DNA of 64,000 nucleotides from the NCBI RefSeq assembly GCF_000143415.4, contig NW_003314261.1:6857132-6921131 (forward strand). The letters are read 5' to 3'. The notes beneath the pieces are model-generated. The model was given only the letters and a program-made list of their open reading frames with translations. It did no database searches and had not been told where the DNA came from. This DNA is from Selaginella moellendorffii (Eukaryota > Streptophyta > Lycopodiopsida > Selaginellales > Selaginellaceae). The position numbers and the translations under genes are program-made. Numbering within the stretch: the stretch's first letter is position 1; each line of letters starts with the position of its first letter. Below, one piece after another: positions 11,086 through 21,996 of this stretch.

Positions 11086-11447
11086 GTATTGAGATTTTGG
11101 TAGCCGTTAGATTAGTTTTAATCTAGACCATTCATTTTCATATATAAACTAAGATTTTTGGGCTAATTGATATATACATTTTTTGTATTCCCTTTCCATA
11201 TGCCATGCACTCACATTGGTGAAGGTGAAAGGCACCTTTGATTGTCCCTAAGGAGTGTTTGAATATGGGATTTTGGTTTAAATCTAACTTTTGCATTTTC
11301 TAGATTTAGTTTTTTCCATTTCCTTTCTTTTATTTATTTTTTCAAGATTTTGGTTTAGATCTAATTTTTGCATTATCTAGATCTCCCTTTCCTTTTAGCT
11401 TTTTTTTCATTTTTTTTCTTTTGTTCTTTCCTTTTCATTCATTTTTA
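11084..11447 (+). repeat. Left LTR remnant of the old gypsy element
   Basis: It shares GATTTTGGTAGCC, AGGCTAATTG/GGGCTAATTG and CCATGCACTCACAT with the right-hand remnant near 24.6-24.7 kb. A degenerate primer-binding-like ATGGTAGAGCAGC follows at about 11448. The 5' boundary is lost in the TA repeat, so start and length are estimates. Confidence 0.5.
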
Positions 11448-11459
11448 TGGTAGAGCAGC

Positions 11460-12871
11460 AATCTCTTCCTCCTTTGACTCTAAAGTAGCATTTGGTGCAA
11501 TTTCTTGATGTTATACAATTGTAATTGAATAACCAAACTCAATTGATGGCAACATTCATAGCATATAGTATAGTTCTTCTTACTCTTGGTGCCAATCCTC
11601 ACGTTTGGCTGGAGTTCTTTTGTAAGAGTTGTAGGGATGATGTGTACCATTGGTTCAATCACTTCATGCCATATATTATTTTTAGGATGATGCTCAATGT
11701 TTGCATGAGCTTCCCACGTGTCTCCAAAGGACAATGCTGTAGTGGTACAATGGTTTGAGTGCAGCCACTTATAGGGATTGAAGTGTTATCTTAGATGTCT
11801 TCAAATACACATTTGAACATGCTGACTATTGTGATGATGCCTTCCAACAATTGCATCATCCTCATTAAGGGCCATCTAAGTCAATGATGCAATTTGACGT
11901 TCGTTTCCAAAGCTTCTTGCTTCGTGTGAAACAAAATATATTGGAGCAGATCAAGCTAGGAATGTTATGGTTAGCACTTCGTCAAAATATTGTCGGACTT
12001 GTGCATACACTTGCTTTAGCCACCCTTGACAATGCTTTTCACTTGGCACAACATTATGAGACATTGCCTCTTCCACTTCTGGTTGCATGTCCTTGAACTC
12101 CATTTCCTGTGGGCAATGGTTCTATTCCAATAAAAGTTGATGCTACTGTTGCTCCAATCTAAGGATAAGGGCGAGGACATAGTCATGGCCGTGATGTTCG
12201 CTACTGAGCATGTGATGAAATTGATCACACTTATTAGTGTTGTTAGCATTTTCTAGATTAGTAGCCTTTATTTCTTGAGTGGAGACCTTGGCGTTAACAA
12301 CGTTCTATTGGTGTTGCTGTAGTGGAACATCTGGATACCAAGATGCATCCAAAAAATAAAGAGTCACGCAAGTAACGAAGGGACTTTGCACAAATAAGTC
12401 AATGACCCATCTATCTTTCTTTCGGGAGTATAATCAAGGGATTCACTTGGCACAAGTTAATCCAGTGTTGACTTTCCAAACTTGTTTTTATAACAAAAGG
12501 TCTTCTATTATTCTCTTTGTATTGGTTGATATAGTTTCGAGTTTATTTTCTATTGCTCAACCTGTTGCCACACGTTGCCATCAACACTTGTGTCATGTGG
12601 TGAAGCCAATTTTCATTCTTTATGGCAATAGCCATACACATGCATATGCATGGGATGAGGTGGATCTAGAGATGCTTATAGGTGATTTTGAGCTTGGGTT
12701 GTAGTCATTGTAGGTGGTGCCGAGTCAAGCTTTTTATCTCATCCTTGGTATAAATTGATTGTAGTGCAATCATGCCAAATATGACTTTAAGGTTTCTCCC
12801 TCTTGTCTTATACTTCTTTATATTTCATCCATTCCTCTCACTTTCGTACCTCTTTATCCTTTTGCTTTTAC
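11460..12871 (+). pseudogene. Decayed gag/protease region of the old gypsy element
   Basis: Short broken frames only. One at 11884-12096 resembles the tail of a gag capsid (LRQNIVGLVHTLALATLDNAF), and 12402-12704 is a second broken piece. Many stops and frameshifts are present. Identity rests mainly on position between the LTR remnant and the polymerase remnant that resumes at 20414. Confidence 0.45.
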
Positions 12872-12876
12872 CTCTA

Positions 12877-14025
12877 TGTAAGGAACCGACTCCCCGAGAT
12901 GTTGTAGGCTAAAGGATCCCCAAAAGCTTGACCGAAGTGACAAAGAGTTCATCGAATGGGACCAAGTCGAGGATCGAGTCCAAGACCGACTCTAGGACCG
13001 AGTTCGAGATAGAGTCCGGAATCGAGTCCGAGACCGACTCGGGGACCGAGTTCGAGTCCGAGTTCGAGACCGAGTTCGAGACGGAGTCCGAGATCCGAAA
13101 TCGGGTCTAAGACCGAGTCCGAGGTCGAGTCCGAGGTCGGATCCGAGATCGGGTCCGAGATCGAGTCCGTGATCGAGTCCGAACCCGAATCCGAAGTCGG
13201 ATCCGAAATCGGGTCCGAGATCGAGCCAGAGACTAAGTCCAAATACTAATACGGGTCAAGGGGTGAAAGCCCAAAGCGTGCGTCTCCCAGGGGGGGGGGG
13301 GCTGCAGGGGGTTCCAAAAGTATAGTAGGGATAGTGAGGTCCAGGAACCAGTTTTGAAGGGACTCTCCAGTTGGGCTTCCAAACCGACTTGAGGTTGGGA
13401 CTGGGACCGAGGGGCCTTGGGTGGGAGTGAGCATGGACTTGGTTGGTGCCGGAGGGGCCATCCAAGGAAGTGCTCAAGAGCAGCTCCCACTCCCGAAAGG
13501 GAAACCGATTGCGGTGCTCCCGGCTCATGTGGAGTGGTGCCCCACTTGAGTACCATGCGGCTCATTGGTCCTCGCCCTTCCTAGGGGCTTGGGCCTTCCT
13601 TCGGGATGGAAGTGGGGGGCGAGAGGTACCCATACCGGGCCGCTAGGCCACGGTGTTTCGCCCCGGCGTCCCGAAGCAAGTGTTGCACTCAAGACTTGGG
13701 ATTTAGAGGGTCCCATGATCAAGTCTTGTGGTACCAAGGGATGTTAGGAACCTGGAAGCTTGGTGTGCTTGGCTGCTTGTGCTTGCGGGGAGTGTAGCCG
13801 AACCTTAAGTCTAGTCTAACCTGGGGAGGGGGATTGGGAGTGATTTGGGAATCCATGGAAGGATGGCTAACACTCCGTTGCTCGTGCAGTGAGTAGCTGA
13901 AACCAAGTAGGAGCTGGTACCATAGGCGAGAACCTTGGCGAGTGAACTTAGCAAAAGCCAAGGCAGTGTTGGACGGATAGGCGAGGTAAGCTGGCAAAGT
14001 GGAAAGGAAAAATTTGTGGCTTACA
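12877..14025 (+). repeat. 5' LTR of the chromovirus (1149 bp)
   Basis: It begins TGTAAGGAAC and ends GGCTTACA, and matches 19261-20408 almost base for base. It contains an internal minisatellite (about 12957-13240), an 11-G run near 13290 and the U5 end next to the primer-binding site. The only differences spotted from the 3' LTR are about nine transitions and one base in the G run. Confidence 0.95.
12957..13240 (+). repeat. Minisatellite inside the 5' LTR (GAGTCCGAGAYCG-type)
   Basis: About 280 bp of imperfect tandem units of 6-12 bases built on GAGTCCGAG, GAGTTCGAG and GATCGGGTCCGA. It is reproduced in the 3' LTR at about 19341-19620. The repeat stays open in several frames on both strands, giving Asp/Ser- or Glu/Ser-rich readings. 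These are artefacts of the repeat, not genes. Confidence 0.85.
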
Positions 14026-14028
14026 ATT

Positions 14029-14041
14029 TGGTATCGGAGCC
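14029..14041 (+). other. Primer-binding site, initiator tRNA-Met type
   Basis: TGGTATCGGAGCC lies 3 bp inside the 5' LTR. It matches the complement of the 3' end of plant initiator tRNA-Met (TGGTATCAGAGC) except for one base, the standard first-strand primer site of plant Ty3/gypsy elements. Confidence 0.85.
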
Positions 14042-14084
14042 TTCTCCTCAGTTCTAGCGAAGGATAGAGGCGGATTGCTGGGAG

Positions 14085-17000
14085 ATGGCAAGGGCAGGGC
14101 GTAAGCGAACCCAGGCGGAGACAGAACCTCCGCCAGAGCTGGAGCCTCCGGTCGAACAAGAGGCTATGGATGAGGAATCCTTGCATGAGGAGGACTCTAG
14201 TGAGGAAACTTCCAAACAGGAGTCCGGTGGCGAGGTTCGGTCGTCCAAGGCTCGATTGGACGTTCTAGAAGGTCAATTGGCGCAGACCAATGCCCTGCTG
14301 GAGACTCTCGTACACAAGCTAAAGCGTGACGAGAAACGGAAGAAAAGGCGAAAGACTGCGGATGCTGGCAGCGCAGAAGGTGCGGACCCTTCGGCAGGGA
14401 CTGAGGCAAAACCAGACAAGGTCGAACAGACCGAAGTGGAATCAGTCCCTCAGGCAGTTCCCAAGTACAAACCAAAGCCCCCACCGGTGTTCAAGGGAGT
14501 GAACGACTATAAGGTTGTGGAGGATTGGTTTTACGATATGGAGGACTACTTCCGAGCGTTACGATTACCGAGCTCGGAGAAGGTCCCATGTGCAAAACCA
14601 TACTTGGCAGATAATGCCAAGTCTTGGTGGAGAACAACGGAGGCCAACGAAGGACCGGTGGCCACCTGGGACATGATGAAGGCGAGGATCCGCGCGACAT
14701 ACGTTCCTCCGAATGCCACTCTGCATCTGAGAGATGAGCTGAGTAGGCTGAAGCAGACTGGAACCATCCAGGAATATGTGAATGGGTTCATGGCAAAGAG
14801 GATACTTGTCACGGACATGGGGGATATGGATGCGTTCCATGCCTTTATATCAGGTTTGCAAACCTGGGCTCGCGGTGAGGTGATGCGCTGGAACCCGACC
14901 AACTACAAGGAAGCGTTGGATGCGGCCATCAAGGTGCATTTCAACGATAACCTGCGAAAGGGGAACACGACGGGGTCGGGATCCACATTTCACAAAGGGG
15001 CCAAACCGAGGGGAACATATAGCAGGGGGAAATTCAAGAAGAGTTTCTCTAAGAATGAGTCCTCGGGATTTCGGAAAGGCAAATCCGGTGGCCAGCGAGC
15101 AAGTACGTGGGGGAGTCAAGCGAAAAGAGACAAACCCACGGATAAGAAGGTCAAGTCATATAGCAGCGTGGGAAACAACGTATGCTATAACTGCGGTGAA
15201 GCGGGACACTTTTCGAGGGAATGTCCCTACCCGAAGAAGGCCAGAGCCAATATGGCCATCAAGTCGGGCGAAGTCCAAAATGAGGTATGTGATCCAGTCC
15301 CTAACTCAAAGTTACTCATTACACGAGCAACTTTGGTAGAGAGTCGTTCGCGACATCTACTAGCCCTCCGAGGGAAGCTCGGAGGTAGCTTTGTTAAGAT
15401 CCTTATTGACACGGGTGCTTCGGATAATTTTGTGGCTGCAGACATAGTCCGGCAAGCCGGACTAACGGTGCAGCGGCTAGGCGAACCAAGGACTATAGAG
15501 TTTGTTCAAGGTAGCCAAAGTACCGATGAGGTACTTCGACAAGCGAAAGTCGAAGTAGGGACATGGAAGGTAGACATGGATTTCACCGTGTTGGACATGG
15601 CGGGATTTGACGTGATCTTCGGAATGGATTGGTTCAATCGGTTCGTGGTAGCCCTACATGGACAAGGTAGGAACCTTGTGGTACTGGCGAATGCCCAAGG
15701 AAGAAGATCTAGGGTGGAAGCCCAGGATCTAAAGGTAGGGCAAAGCAAGGCCAAAGAATCCTGCTTAAACCTGGTGTCCACGAGAGGACAACTCACTAAA
15801 GGAACTAAGGCAGCCTTTTTGTGCTTACTCTCGGTGAAGAGTGACAAAAAGACAAGAACGGAAGAAGTGCCTTTAGTGATCCAGCGGGTGTTGGACCAAT
15901 TCCAGGATACCATGCCGGAGGAGCTACCGGCGGGGCTGCCCCCAGCACGACCGATAGAACATAAGATTGAGCTGGTCGAGGGTGCTGAGGCAGTGGTTCG
16001 TCCCCCTTATCGTTTGAACGAAAAAGAACTCAAGGAGCTCAAGTGCCAACTAGAGGAGTTGGTGGACAAAGGGTATGTTAGGTTGAGCAAGTCGCCGTAT
16101 GGGGCGCCGGTGTTATTTGTGAAAAAGAAAGATGGATCTATGCGCATGTGCATAGATTACCGCTTGCTCAACAAGTATACAAAGAAGAACAAGTACCCTT
16201 TGCCAAGGATTGAGGACCTGTTCGATAGGTTGGGAAAGGCAAAATATTTCTCGAGGATTGACCTAAGGTCAGGATACTACCAGATCAGGGTAGCCGAGGA
16301 AGATGTCGAGAAGACAACCTGTCGAACGAGGTATGGGAGCTTTGAGTTTCTGGTGATGCCCTTCGGGCTATGTAATGCGCCGGCAACGTTTTCGGCGCTA
16401 ATGAACCACGTCTTTGTACCCTATCTGGATCACTTCGTGGTCGTCTATATCGACGACATCCTGATCTATAGCGAGACGCTAGAAGAGCATGCCGAACACT
16501 TGGCGAAGGTGTTTGAGAAACTAAGGGAACACAAGCTGTATGCTAAAGAGAGCAAATGTGACTTTGCTCAACAAGAGGTAAAGTTTCTCGGGCATGTGGT
16601 GGGCCAGGACGGGCTCAAGGTGGACTTGGAGAAGGTCCAAGCGATCCAGGAATGGGAGCGACCATCGAATGTACATGAGTTGAGGGCGTTCCTGGGGCTA
16701 TGCAACTACTATCGAAAGTTTATCAGACACTATTCGAGAGTAGCCCTGCCCTTAACGGACCAAACAGGAAAAGGGAAGATGGTATGGACAGCAGAATGCG
16801 AGGCGGCATTCGTCCACCTCAAAGGGAAGTTGAGGAAGGCTCCCGTATTGGCATTGCCAGACTTTGGTAAGGACTTTGAGGTAGAAACGGATGCTTCGGA
16901 CTTTGCGTTGGGCGCAGTTCTGAAGCAAGACAACCATCCGGTAGCGTTCTTCTCGAAGAAGCTGGACAAGGCTCAACGGAAGTGGCCTGCCCATGAGAAG

Positions 17001-17600
17001 GAATTGTTTGCGGTGGTCAAGGCACTCAAGGAGTGGCGACACTACCTTGGGAGACACTTCAAGGTTTACACGGACAATGTGGCAACGAAACACTTCTTGT
17101 CACAGCCCGACCTAAGAGGGAAACAAGGTCGGTGGGCCAATGCCTTGGCCGAGTTTGATTGCGAAATTCTGTACAAGCCTGGGAAGAGCAACATCGTGGC
17201 GGATGCGCTAAGTCGAAAAGCGAGCTTGAAGTTGGCAATATCCAGCGCAACAGCAACCTTCTGGGACGATGTGCGGACAGCATATGAGAACGATGGTCTA
17301 GCACAAGAAGTGTTGCTGAGGAATCTAGAGGCGCGGGAAGCTCACCAGAGAGGTGAGCTGCCAACGGAAGAGAAAACGGGCTATGCGGAACACAACGGAC
17401 TCATTTATTACAAGCAAACGAGGGTGTATGTTCCAGAAGGGGAACTAAGGAAGGTGGCCTTAGAAGAGTGTCATGACGGACCTCTTGCGGGACACGGCGG
17501 AGTGCCCAAGACAATGGGCTTACTCAAGAGGAAGTACCATTGGCCAGATATGGCTAAGGACGTCCAAGACTATGTAAAGACATGTCCAACATGTCAGTAG
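14085..17600 (+). CDS. Chromovirus Gag-Pol, N-terminal 1171 aa up to an in-frame TAG
   Basis: Starts at the first ATG after the primer site. Gag: an acidic Glu/Pro-rich start, a coiled segment (about residues 48-80), a capsid-like region, then a basic stretch and zinc knuckle [14 protein letters not shown] (about 367-380). The aspartic protease has LIDTGAS. RT has the YIDDIL box and [12 protein letters not shown]. RNase H has [13 protein letters not shown]. The integrase H2C2 zinc finger ends CPTCQ, immediately followed by the stop. All motifs look intact, so the gag-to-zinc-finger part is well preserved. The frame continues after TAG as integrase, so the stop truncates the polyprotein rather than marking its natural end. 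Confidence 0.92.
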   Translation: MARAGRKRTQAETEPPPELEPPVEQEAMDEESLHEEDSSEETSKQESGGEVRSSKARLDVLEGQLAQTNALLETLVHKLKRDEKRKKRRKTADAGSAEGADPSAGTEAKPDKVEQTEVESVPQAVPKYKPKPPPVFKGVNDYKVVEDWFYDMEDYFRALRLPSSEKVPCAKPYLADNAKSWWRTTEANEGPVATWDMMKARIRATYVPPNATLHLRDELSRLKQTGTIQEYVNGFMAKRILVTDMGDMDAFHAFISGLQTWARGEVMRWNPTNYKEALDAAIKVHFNDNLRKGNTTGSGSTFHKGAKPRGTYSRGKFKKSFSKNESSGFRKGKSGGQRASTWGSQAKRDKPTDKKVKSYSSVGNNVCYNCGEAGHFSRECPYPKKARANMAIKSGEVQNEVCDPVPNSKLLITRATLVESRSRHLLALRGKLGGSFVKILIDTGASDNFVAADIVRQAGLTVQRLGEPRTIEFVQGSQSTDEVLRQAKVEVGTWKVDMDFTVLDMAGFDVIFGMDWFNRFVVALHGQGRNLVVLANAQGRRSRVEAQDLKVGQSKAKESCLNLVSTRGQLTKGTKAAFLCLLSVKSDKKTRTEEVPLVIQRVLDQFQDTMPEELPAGLPPARPIEHKIELVEGAEAVVRPPYRLNEKELKELKCQLEELVDKGYVRLSKSPYGAPVLFVKKKDGSMRMCIDYRLLNKYTKKNKYPLPRIEDLFDRLGKAKYFSRIDLRSGYYQIRVAEEDVEKTTCRTRYGSFEFLVMPFGLCNAPATFSALMNHVFVPYLDHFVVVYIDDILIYSETLEEHAEHLAKVFEKLREHKLYAKESKCDFAQQEVKFLGHVVGQDGLKVDLEKVQAIQEWERPSNVHELRAFLGLCNYYRKFIRHYSRVALPLTDQTGKGKMVWTAECEAAFVHLKGKLRKAPVLALPDFGKDFEVETDASDFALGAVLKQDNHPVAFFSKKLDKAQRKWPAHEKELFAVVKALKEWRHYLGRHFKVYTDNVATKHFLSQPDLRGKQGRWANALAEFDCEILYKPGKSNIVADALSRKASLKLAISSATATFWDDVRTAYENDGLAQEVLLRNLEAREAHQRGELPTEEKTGYAEHNGLIYYKQTRVYVPEGELRKVALEECHDGPLAGHGGVPKTMGLLKRKYHWPDMAKDVQDYVKTCPTCQ

Positions 17601-17958
17601 GTCAAAGCCGTGACTAAGGCTAGTGGGGGCTTGTTGCAAAGCATCCCAATTCCAGATCGCCCGTGGAAATGTCTTACGATGGACTTCATCACGGGACTAC
17701 CCCCAAGCGAGGGGTTCGATGCGATATTCGTGGTGGTGGACCGATTTTCAAAGATGGCACATTTCATACCCACCACAACGGACGTGGATGCGGAAGGTGT
17801 GGCGAAGCTGTTCTTTGAACAAGTGGTTCGAGTGCGGGGAAGGCCGGAAGAGATTATCTCAGATCGAGATAAGATCTTCACTAGTAGGTTCTAGAGGACA
17901 CTCCTAGAACAGTATCGCACCAAATTGAAATTCAGCACAGCCTATCACCCACAGACAG

Positions 17959-18005
17959 GTAATGGGTATTAAGTCAAGATTGATGGCACTAACACTTCTT
18001 GACAG
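17959..18005 (+). other. Intron-like 47-nt segment in the integrase region
   Basis: GTAATGGG...CTTGACAG interrupts the conserved integrase motif between HPQT and QTERVNR. Removal would restore the motif except for one TGA in place of a Gly codon. Size and ends match the short introns of neighbouring host genes. Confidence 0.55.
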
Positions 18006-18423
18006 ACTGACAAACGGAAAGGGTGAATAGGCAGCTGGAGGATTATTTGCGATGCTATGTCTCGGGAGACCAGACCGACTGGGTAAGTCATTTGGGACTT
18101 GCGGAAATGTGTTATAACAACTCACCACACTCAAGCATCGGGGTGAGTCCATGGGAAGTCATCAATGGGCGAGCTATTGAAGGTCCTGTGGAACTCGGCG
18201 TGGCCGAGTATCATGGAGAGTTACCCGCAGTGGAGGCATTCACGGCGGAAAGACTTAACATTTGGAATCTAGTGAGGGATTCCTTGGAACGGGCTCAACA
18301 AAGGCAAACTAAGTACGCGAACCAAAAGCGTCGGGATGTGGAGTTCCAAGCTGGGGAGAAGGTGTGGCTGAACACCAAGAACCTCAGACTACCAAGCTGG
18401 ATCAGCCGAAAGTTGACCCAAAG

Positions 18424-18475
18424 GTAAAGACGCATGTATTCCTGTAAATGAATTGATCTTGAGTTCCTTAAGCAG
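18424..18475 (+). other. Intron-like 52-nt segment before the integrase C-terminal domain
   Basis: GTAAAGACG...TTAAGCAG lies between KLTQ and FAGPYEI. Removal joins AG to G to give a single Arg codon and keeps frame exactly; as genomic sequence the segment opens with an in-frame stop. It has the size and splice consensus of introns in nearby genes. Confidence 0.65.
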
Positions 18476-18857
18476 GTTCGCGGGGCCTTATGAAATTGAG
18501 GCACGAATCGGTAAAGTGGCTTACCGACTCCGACTTCCTCGAGAGATGGGGAAGATGCACCCAGTGTTCCACGTGAACTTACTCAAGCCGTACTTTGAGG
18601 ATCCGCTTCGCAAGGACCAAGTGAGACCTTTACCTGAGGTTATCCAAGGGGAAGAGGAATATGAAGTCGAGGCCATCCTCAATGCGCGCAAGAGCAAGCG
18701 ACAAGGACGCGAGGTGAGAGAGTTCCATGTGAAGTGGAAAGGATTTCCACACTGCGAAGCAACATGGGAACCGGAGGAGAACCTAGCGAACGCACAAGAT
18801 CTAGTGGAGGAATTTCTGCAAGGCAGAACTTTATGTACTTATGCAAAATTCAATTAA

Positions 18858-19260
18858 AAATATCAATTTGCAAAGTTGAGCAAATGGCATATGTTGGGAC
18901 CCGAAGGCGCGCCAAAGGTAAGCTAATTAGCATGGGTTGGATAGGTCGACCAGGCGTAGGGCACTACGCCCGACTCCCTGCGGGGATGTCGAATCCGTAG
19001 ACGTATTCTACGGAGGTTGGGTTCGAGTCCCAACCCCCTAGTAAAGCAAGGCTGGGTTCAAGTCCCGACCCTATACTAGGGCGTGGTGAGGTGAGGGGTA
19101 TAGGGACACCTATATTCCGTTGTCATGGGCTCTTGGCCGGGGAGGCTAACTTAGGCACACCGCTAAGTGGGGGGATGCCCCCGGAGACATGGACAACAAG
19201 TCGTAGGATAAAATGAGACGTTCAATGTGGGCATCGAACTTCTTCTATGGGTGGTGGAGT
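18858..19260 (+). other. Chromovirus 3' untranslated region with tRNA-like hairpins and polypurine tract
   Basis: No open frame. Stems readable here are GGCGTA/TACGCC (about 18953), CCGTAG/CTACGG (about 18991), and two T-arm-like motifs, GGTTGGGTTCGAGTCCCAACC (about 19015) and GCTGGGTTCAAGTCCCGACC (about 19049). Both fit the pol III B-box GGTTCRANTCC. No full cloverleaf is formed. GGGTGGTGGAG just before 19261 is the likely polypurine tract. Confidence 0.6.
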
Positions 19261-20408
19261 TGTAAGGAACCGACTCCCCGAGATGTCGTAGGCTAAAGGA
19301 TCCCCAAAAGCTTGACCGAAGTGACAAAGAGTTCATCGGATGGGACCAAGTCGAGGATCGAGTCCAAGACCGACTCTAGGACCGAGTTCGAGATAGAGTC
19401 CGGAATCGAGTCCGAGACCGACTCGGGGACCGAGTTCGAGTCCGAGTTCGAGACCGAGTTCGAGACGGAGTCCGAGATCCGAAATCGGGTCCAAGACCGA
19501 GTCCGAGGTCGAGTCCGAGGTCGGATCCGAGATCGGGTCCGAGATCGAGTCCGTGATCGAGTCCGAACCCGAATCCGAAGTCGGATCCGAAATCGGGTCC
19601 GAGATCGAGCCAGAGACTAAGTCCAAATACTAATACAGGTCAAGGGGTGAAAGCCCAAAGCGTGCGTCTCCCAGGGGGGGGGGGCTGCAGGGGGTTCCAA
19701 AAGTATAGTAGGGATAGTGAGGTCCAGGAACCAGTTTTGAAGGGACTCTCCAGTTGGGCTTCCAAACCGACTTGAGGTTGGGACTGGGACCGAGGGGCCT
19801 TGGGTGGGAGTGAGCATGGACTTGGCTGGTGCCGGAGGGGCCATCCAAGGAAGTGCTCAAGAGCAGCTCCCACTCCCGAAAGGGAAACCGATTGCGGTGC
19901 TCCCGGCTCATGTGGAGTGGTGCCCCACTTGAGTACCATGCGGCTCATTGGTCCTCGCCCTTCCTAGGGGCTTGGGCCTTCCTTCGGGATGGAAGTGGGG
20001 GGCGAGAGGTACCCATACCGGGCCGCTAGGTCACGGTGTTTCGCCCCGGCGTCCCGAAGCAAGTGTTGCACTCAAGACTTGGGATTTAGAGGGTCCCATG
20101 ATCAAGTCTTGTGGTACCAAGGGATGTTAGGAACCTGGAAGCTTGGTGTGCTTGGCTGCTTGTGCTTGCGGGGAGTGTAGCCGAACCTTAAGTCCAGTCT
20201 AACCCGGGGAGGGGGATTGGGAGTGATTTGGGAATCCATGGAAGGATGGCTAACACTCCGTTGCTCGTGCAGTGAGTAGCTGAAACCAAGTAGGAGCTGG
20301 TACCATAGGCGAGAACCTTGGCGAGTGAACTTAGCAAAAGCCAAGGCAGTGTTGGACGGATAGGCGAGGTAAGCTGGCAAAGTGGAAAGGAAAAATTTGT
20401 AGCTTACA
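19261..20408 (+). repeat. 3' LTR of the chromovirus (1148 bp)
   Basis: Near-identical to the 5' LTR, with the same TGTAAG/CTTACA ends, minisatellite (about 19341-19620) and G run, here ten Gs. It is followed directly by the target duplicate CTCTA. Confidence 0.95.
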
Positions 20409-21996
20409 CTCTACTTCCATTACTTTTGTCTCCCCATTACTTCCTCATAGATTTCCATTTTGTTCTACTCTTCCCTTTTCCGATTCCTCCGACAGTCTTT
20501 ATGTTGTAGCAATTGATTGACTCATGAAAGAGTATGCTGATCTCTTTGAATTTGAACTATCATCTGGGGCCAAGATTGCTATATATCATCTGATTCCAAC
20601 CAAGGATATTTGTCCAATCAAGGTTCTTGTTCATCGTTAATCACCCAAAAAGATCAAGATTTTATGTGCAAATGTTAAAGAGATATTGTAAAAGGGTGTT
20701 ATTCGAAAGTCGCAAAGTCCTTGGGCATGTAAACCTCATTTTATGACAAAGCTTAATGGGAATATTCATTTTGGCATTGACTATCATTTGTTAAATGAAG
20801 TGACGATTTTGGATGTGTACCTTTTTCCTCACACTATTGATCTCTTAGATCATTTGGGGAAACGTCATTAGTTCATTAAGTTAAATCTTGCTTCTGGGTA
20901 CTAGTAAGTATCAATAGCCAAAGAAGATATTCCTAATATTGCTTTTTGTACACTGTTTGGTTTGTATGAGTTTTCTGGTAATGCCGTTTGGTTTAAATAA
21001 TGCTCCAACAACTTTCCAGCAGATGATGGATGAAGTTCTTTGCGATATACCAGAGATGACTGCTAACTTCACTGATGATATCTTGATCCACTCGGAGGGG
21101 ACATCAGAGGAACACGTCCCTGATGTTTGTAAAGTGTTGAATCGGCTACAATACGTTCATTTAAAGCTGAAGCAATTGAAGTGCGTGTTTAGGTCCAATA
21201 ACACAATTTATAATGAGTACCTTATTTCTTGTGAGGTTTACAAGTTGATCCAAAGGAACTTATGGTTGTCCTAAAGTTCCCTACTCTGAAATATGTTAAT
21301 GATGTATAGCACTTTCTAGGTAAGGTGTAGTATCTCAGTCATTTTGTGGATCATCTTTCTTATTGCACTACACCTTTGCGAGCGTTGCTGAAGTCATTAA
21401 CATCATCTTTTATCTAATCTCCAAATTGTGAGTAGGTGTTCATGGATCTCAAATAACTATTAATGACTCTTCTAGTTTTGGCATATCCTGATTACACTTG
21501 ACCTTTCATTTTGTGCGTGGATGCTTTTCATATTAGTCTTGGAGGTGTCTTGATGCAAGAAAGCCTAACTATGTCTAAGTGTGCCTGATTAACACTATTC
21601 TATTGTATATATAAACCATACATTACAACTAGTGGAAGTGAACTACTCCAGGACAGAGAAGAAGTGTTTAGTTGTAATCTAGGGTTTCGAGAAACTTCAT
21701 GCATATTTAGATAGTTCTTGGACATTACTAAAAAGTGATTATGTTGTCGTTACTTCATTATTGAAGCGGAAGAACCTGATTGGTCATACTACTCAGTGGG
21801 CTTTAAAACTTCAAATATATCATTTTGATATTGTTCATCGCTTGGGGAGTTCTATGGACGATGCTGATGCTTTTTTTTTAGCTCCTCTTCCTTCTTCACT
21901 CTTTTCTTATGTTTCTGACGAACTTATTATTCCAACATATGTGGATTTTCTATACAAGAATTATATGTCGTTAGTGGTTGTTTTACTTCATGTTTA
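20409..21996 (+). pseudogene. Old gypsy element: RT and RNase H remnant
   Basis: Resumes the old element after the chromovirus. Broken frames read LMKEYADLFEFELSSGAKIA, then RT pieces with [20 protein letters not shown] and FTDDILIHSEG, a mutated YxDD box. RNase H/connection pieces follow (IYHFDIVHRLGSSMDDADA at about 21812-21868). Many stops and shifts; non-functional. Confidence 0.75.

Larger units (their letters stand above)
17601..18857 (+). pseudogene. Chromovirus integrase core and chromodomain, interrupted
   Basis: It continues the gag-pol frame after TAG at 17598. The integrase core shows MDFITGLPPSEGFD and SDRDKIFTSRF, then a second TAG (17892) and a TGA (about 18008). Two GT-AG segments of 47 and 52 nt (17959-18005, 18424-18475) interrupt otherwise continuous homology, as introns would. 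The C-terminus has the GPYEIEARIGKVAYRL barrel and a chromodomain (about 18655-18820; YEVEAIL, FHVKWKGFPHCEATWEPEENL). Chromodomains direct integration to marked heterochromatin. As it stands, this half of pol cannot be read through. Confidence 0.85.
12877..20408 (+). mobile_element. Young Ty3/gypsy chromodomain retrotransposon (chromovirus), 7.5 kb
   Basis: Complete structure: 5' LTR 12877-14025, primer site TGGTATCGGAGCC, gag-pol, purine-rich GGGTGGTGGAG, 3' LTR 19261-20408. LTRs start TGTAAG and end CTTACA. The 5-bp target duplication CTCTA is at 12872-12876 and 20409-20413. The LTRs differ by only about ten changes, nearly all transitions, so insertion was recent. Domain order gag, protease, RT, RNase H, integrase, chromodomain is that of a chromovirus. 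Pol carries three in-frame stops, so this copy cannot make a full polyprotein by itself. Confidence 0.93.

Noticed and set aside
12928-13242. Long open frames on both strands in the Glu/Ser- or Asp/Ser-rich repeat, also at 19312-19626
   Set aside because: They are by-products of a 6-12-base tandem repeat in the LTR, without start context or homologous domain; not genes and, lacking equal repeats with unique spacers, not CRISPR.
14085-18857. Caulimovirus (pararetrovirus) origin for the RT-containing sequence
   Set aside because: The presence of LTRs, TSD, integrase and chromodomain identifies a Ty3/gypsy chromovirus retrotransposon; no movement protein is seen.
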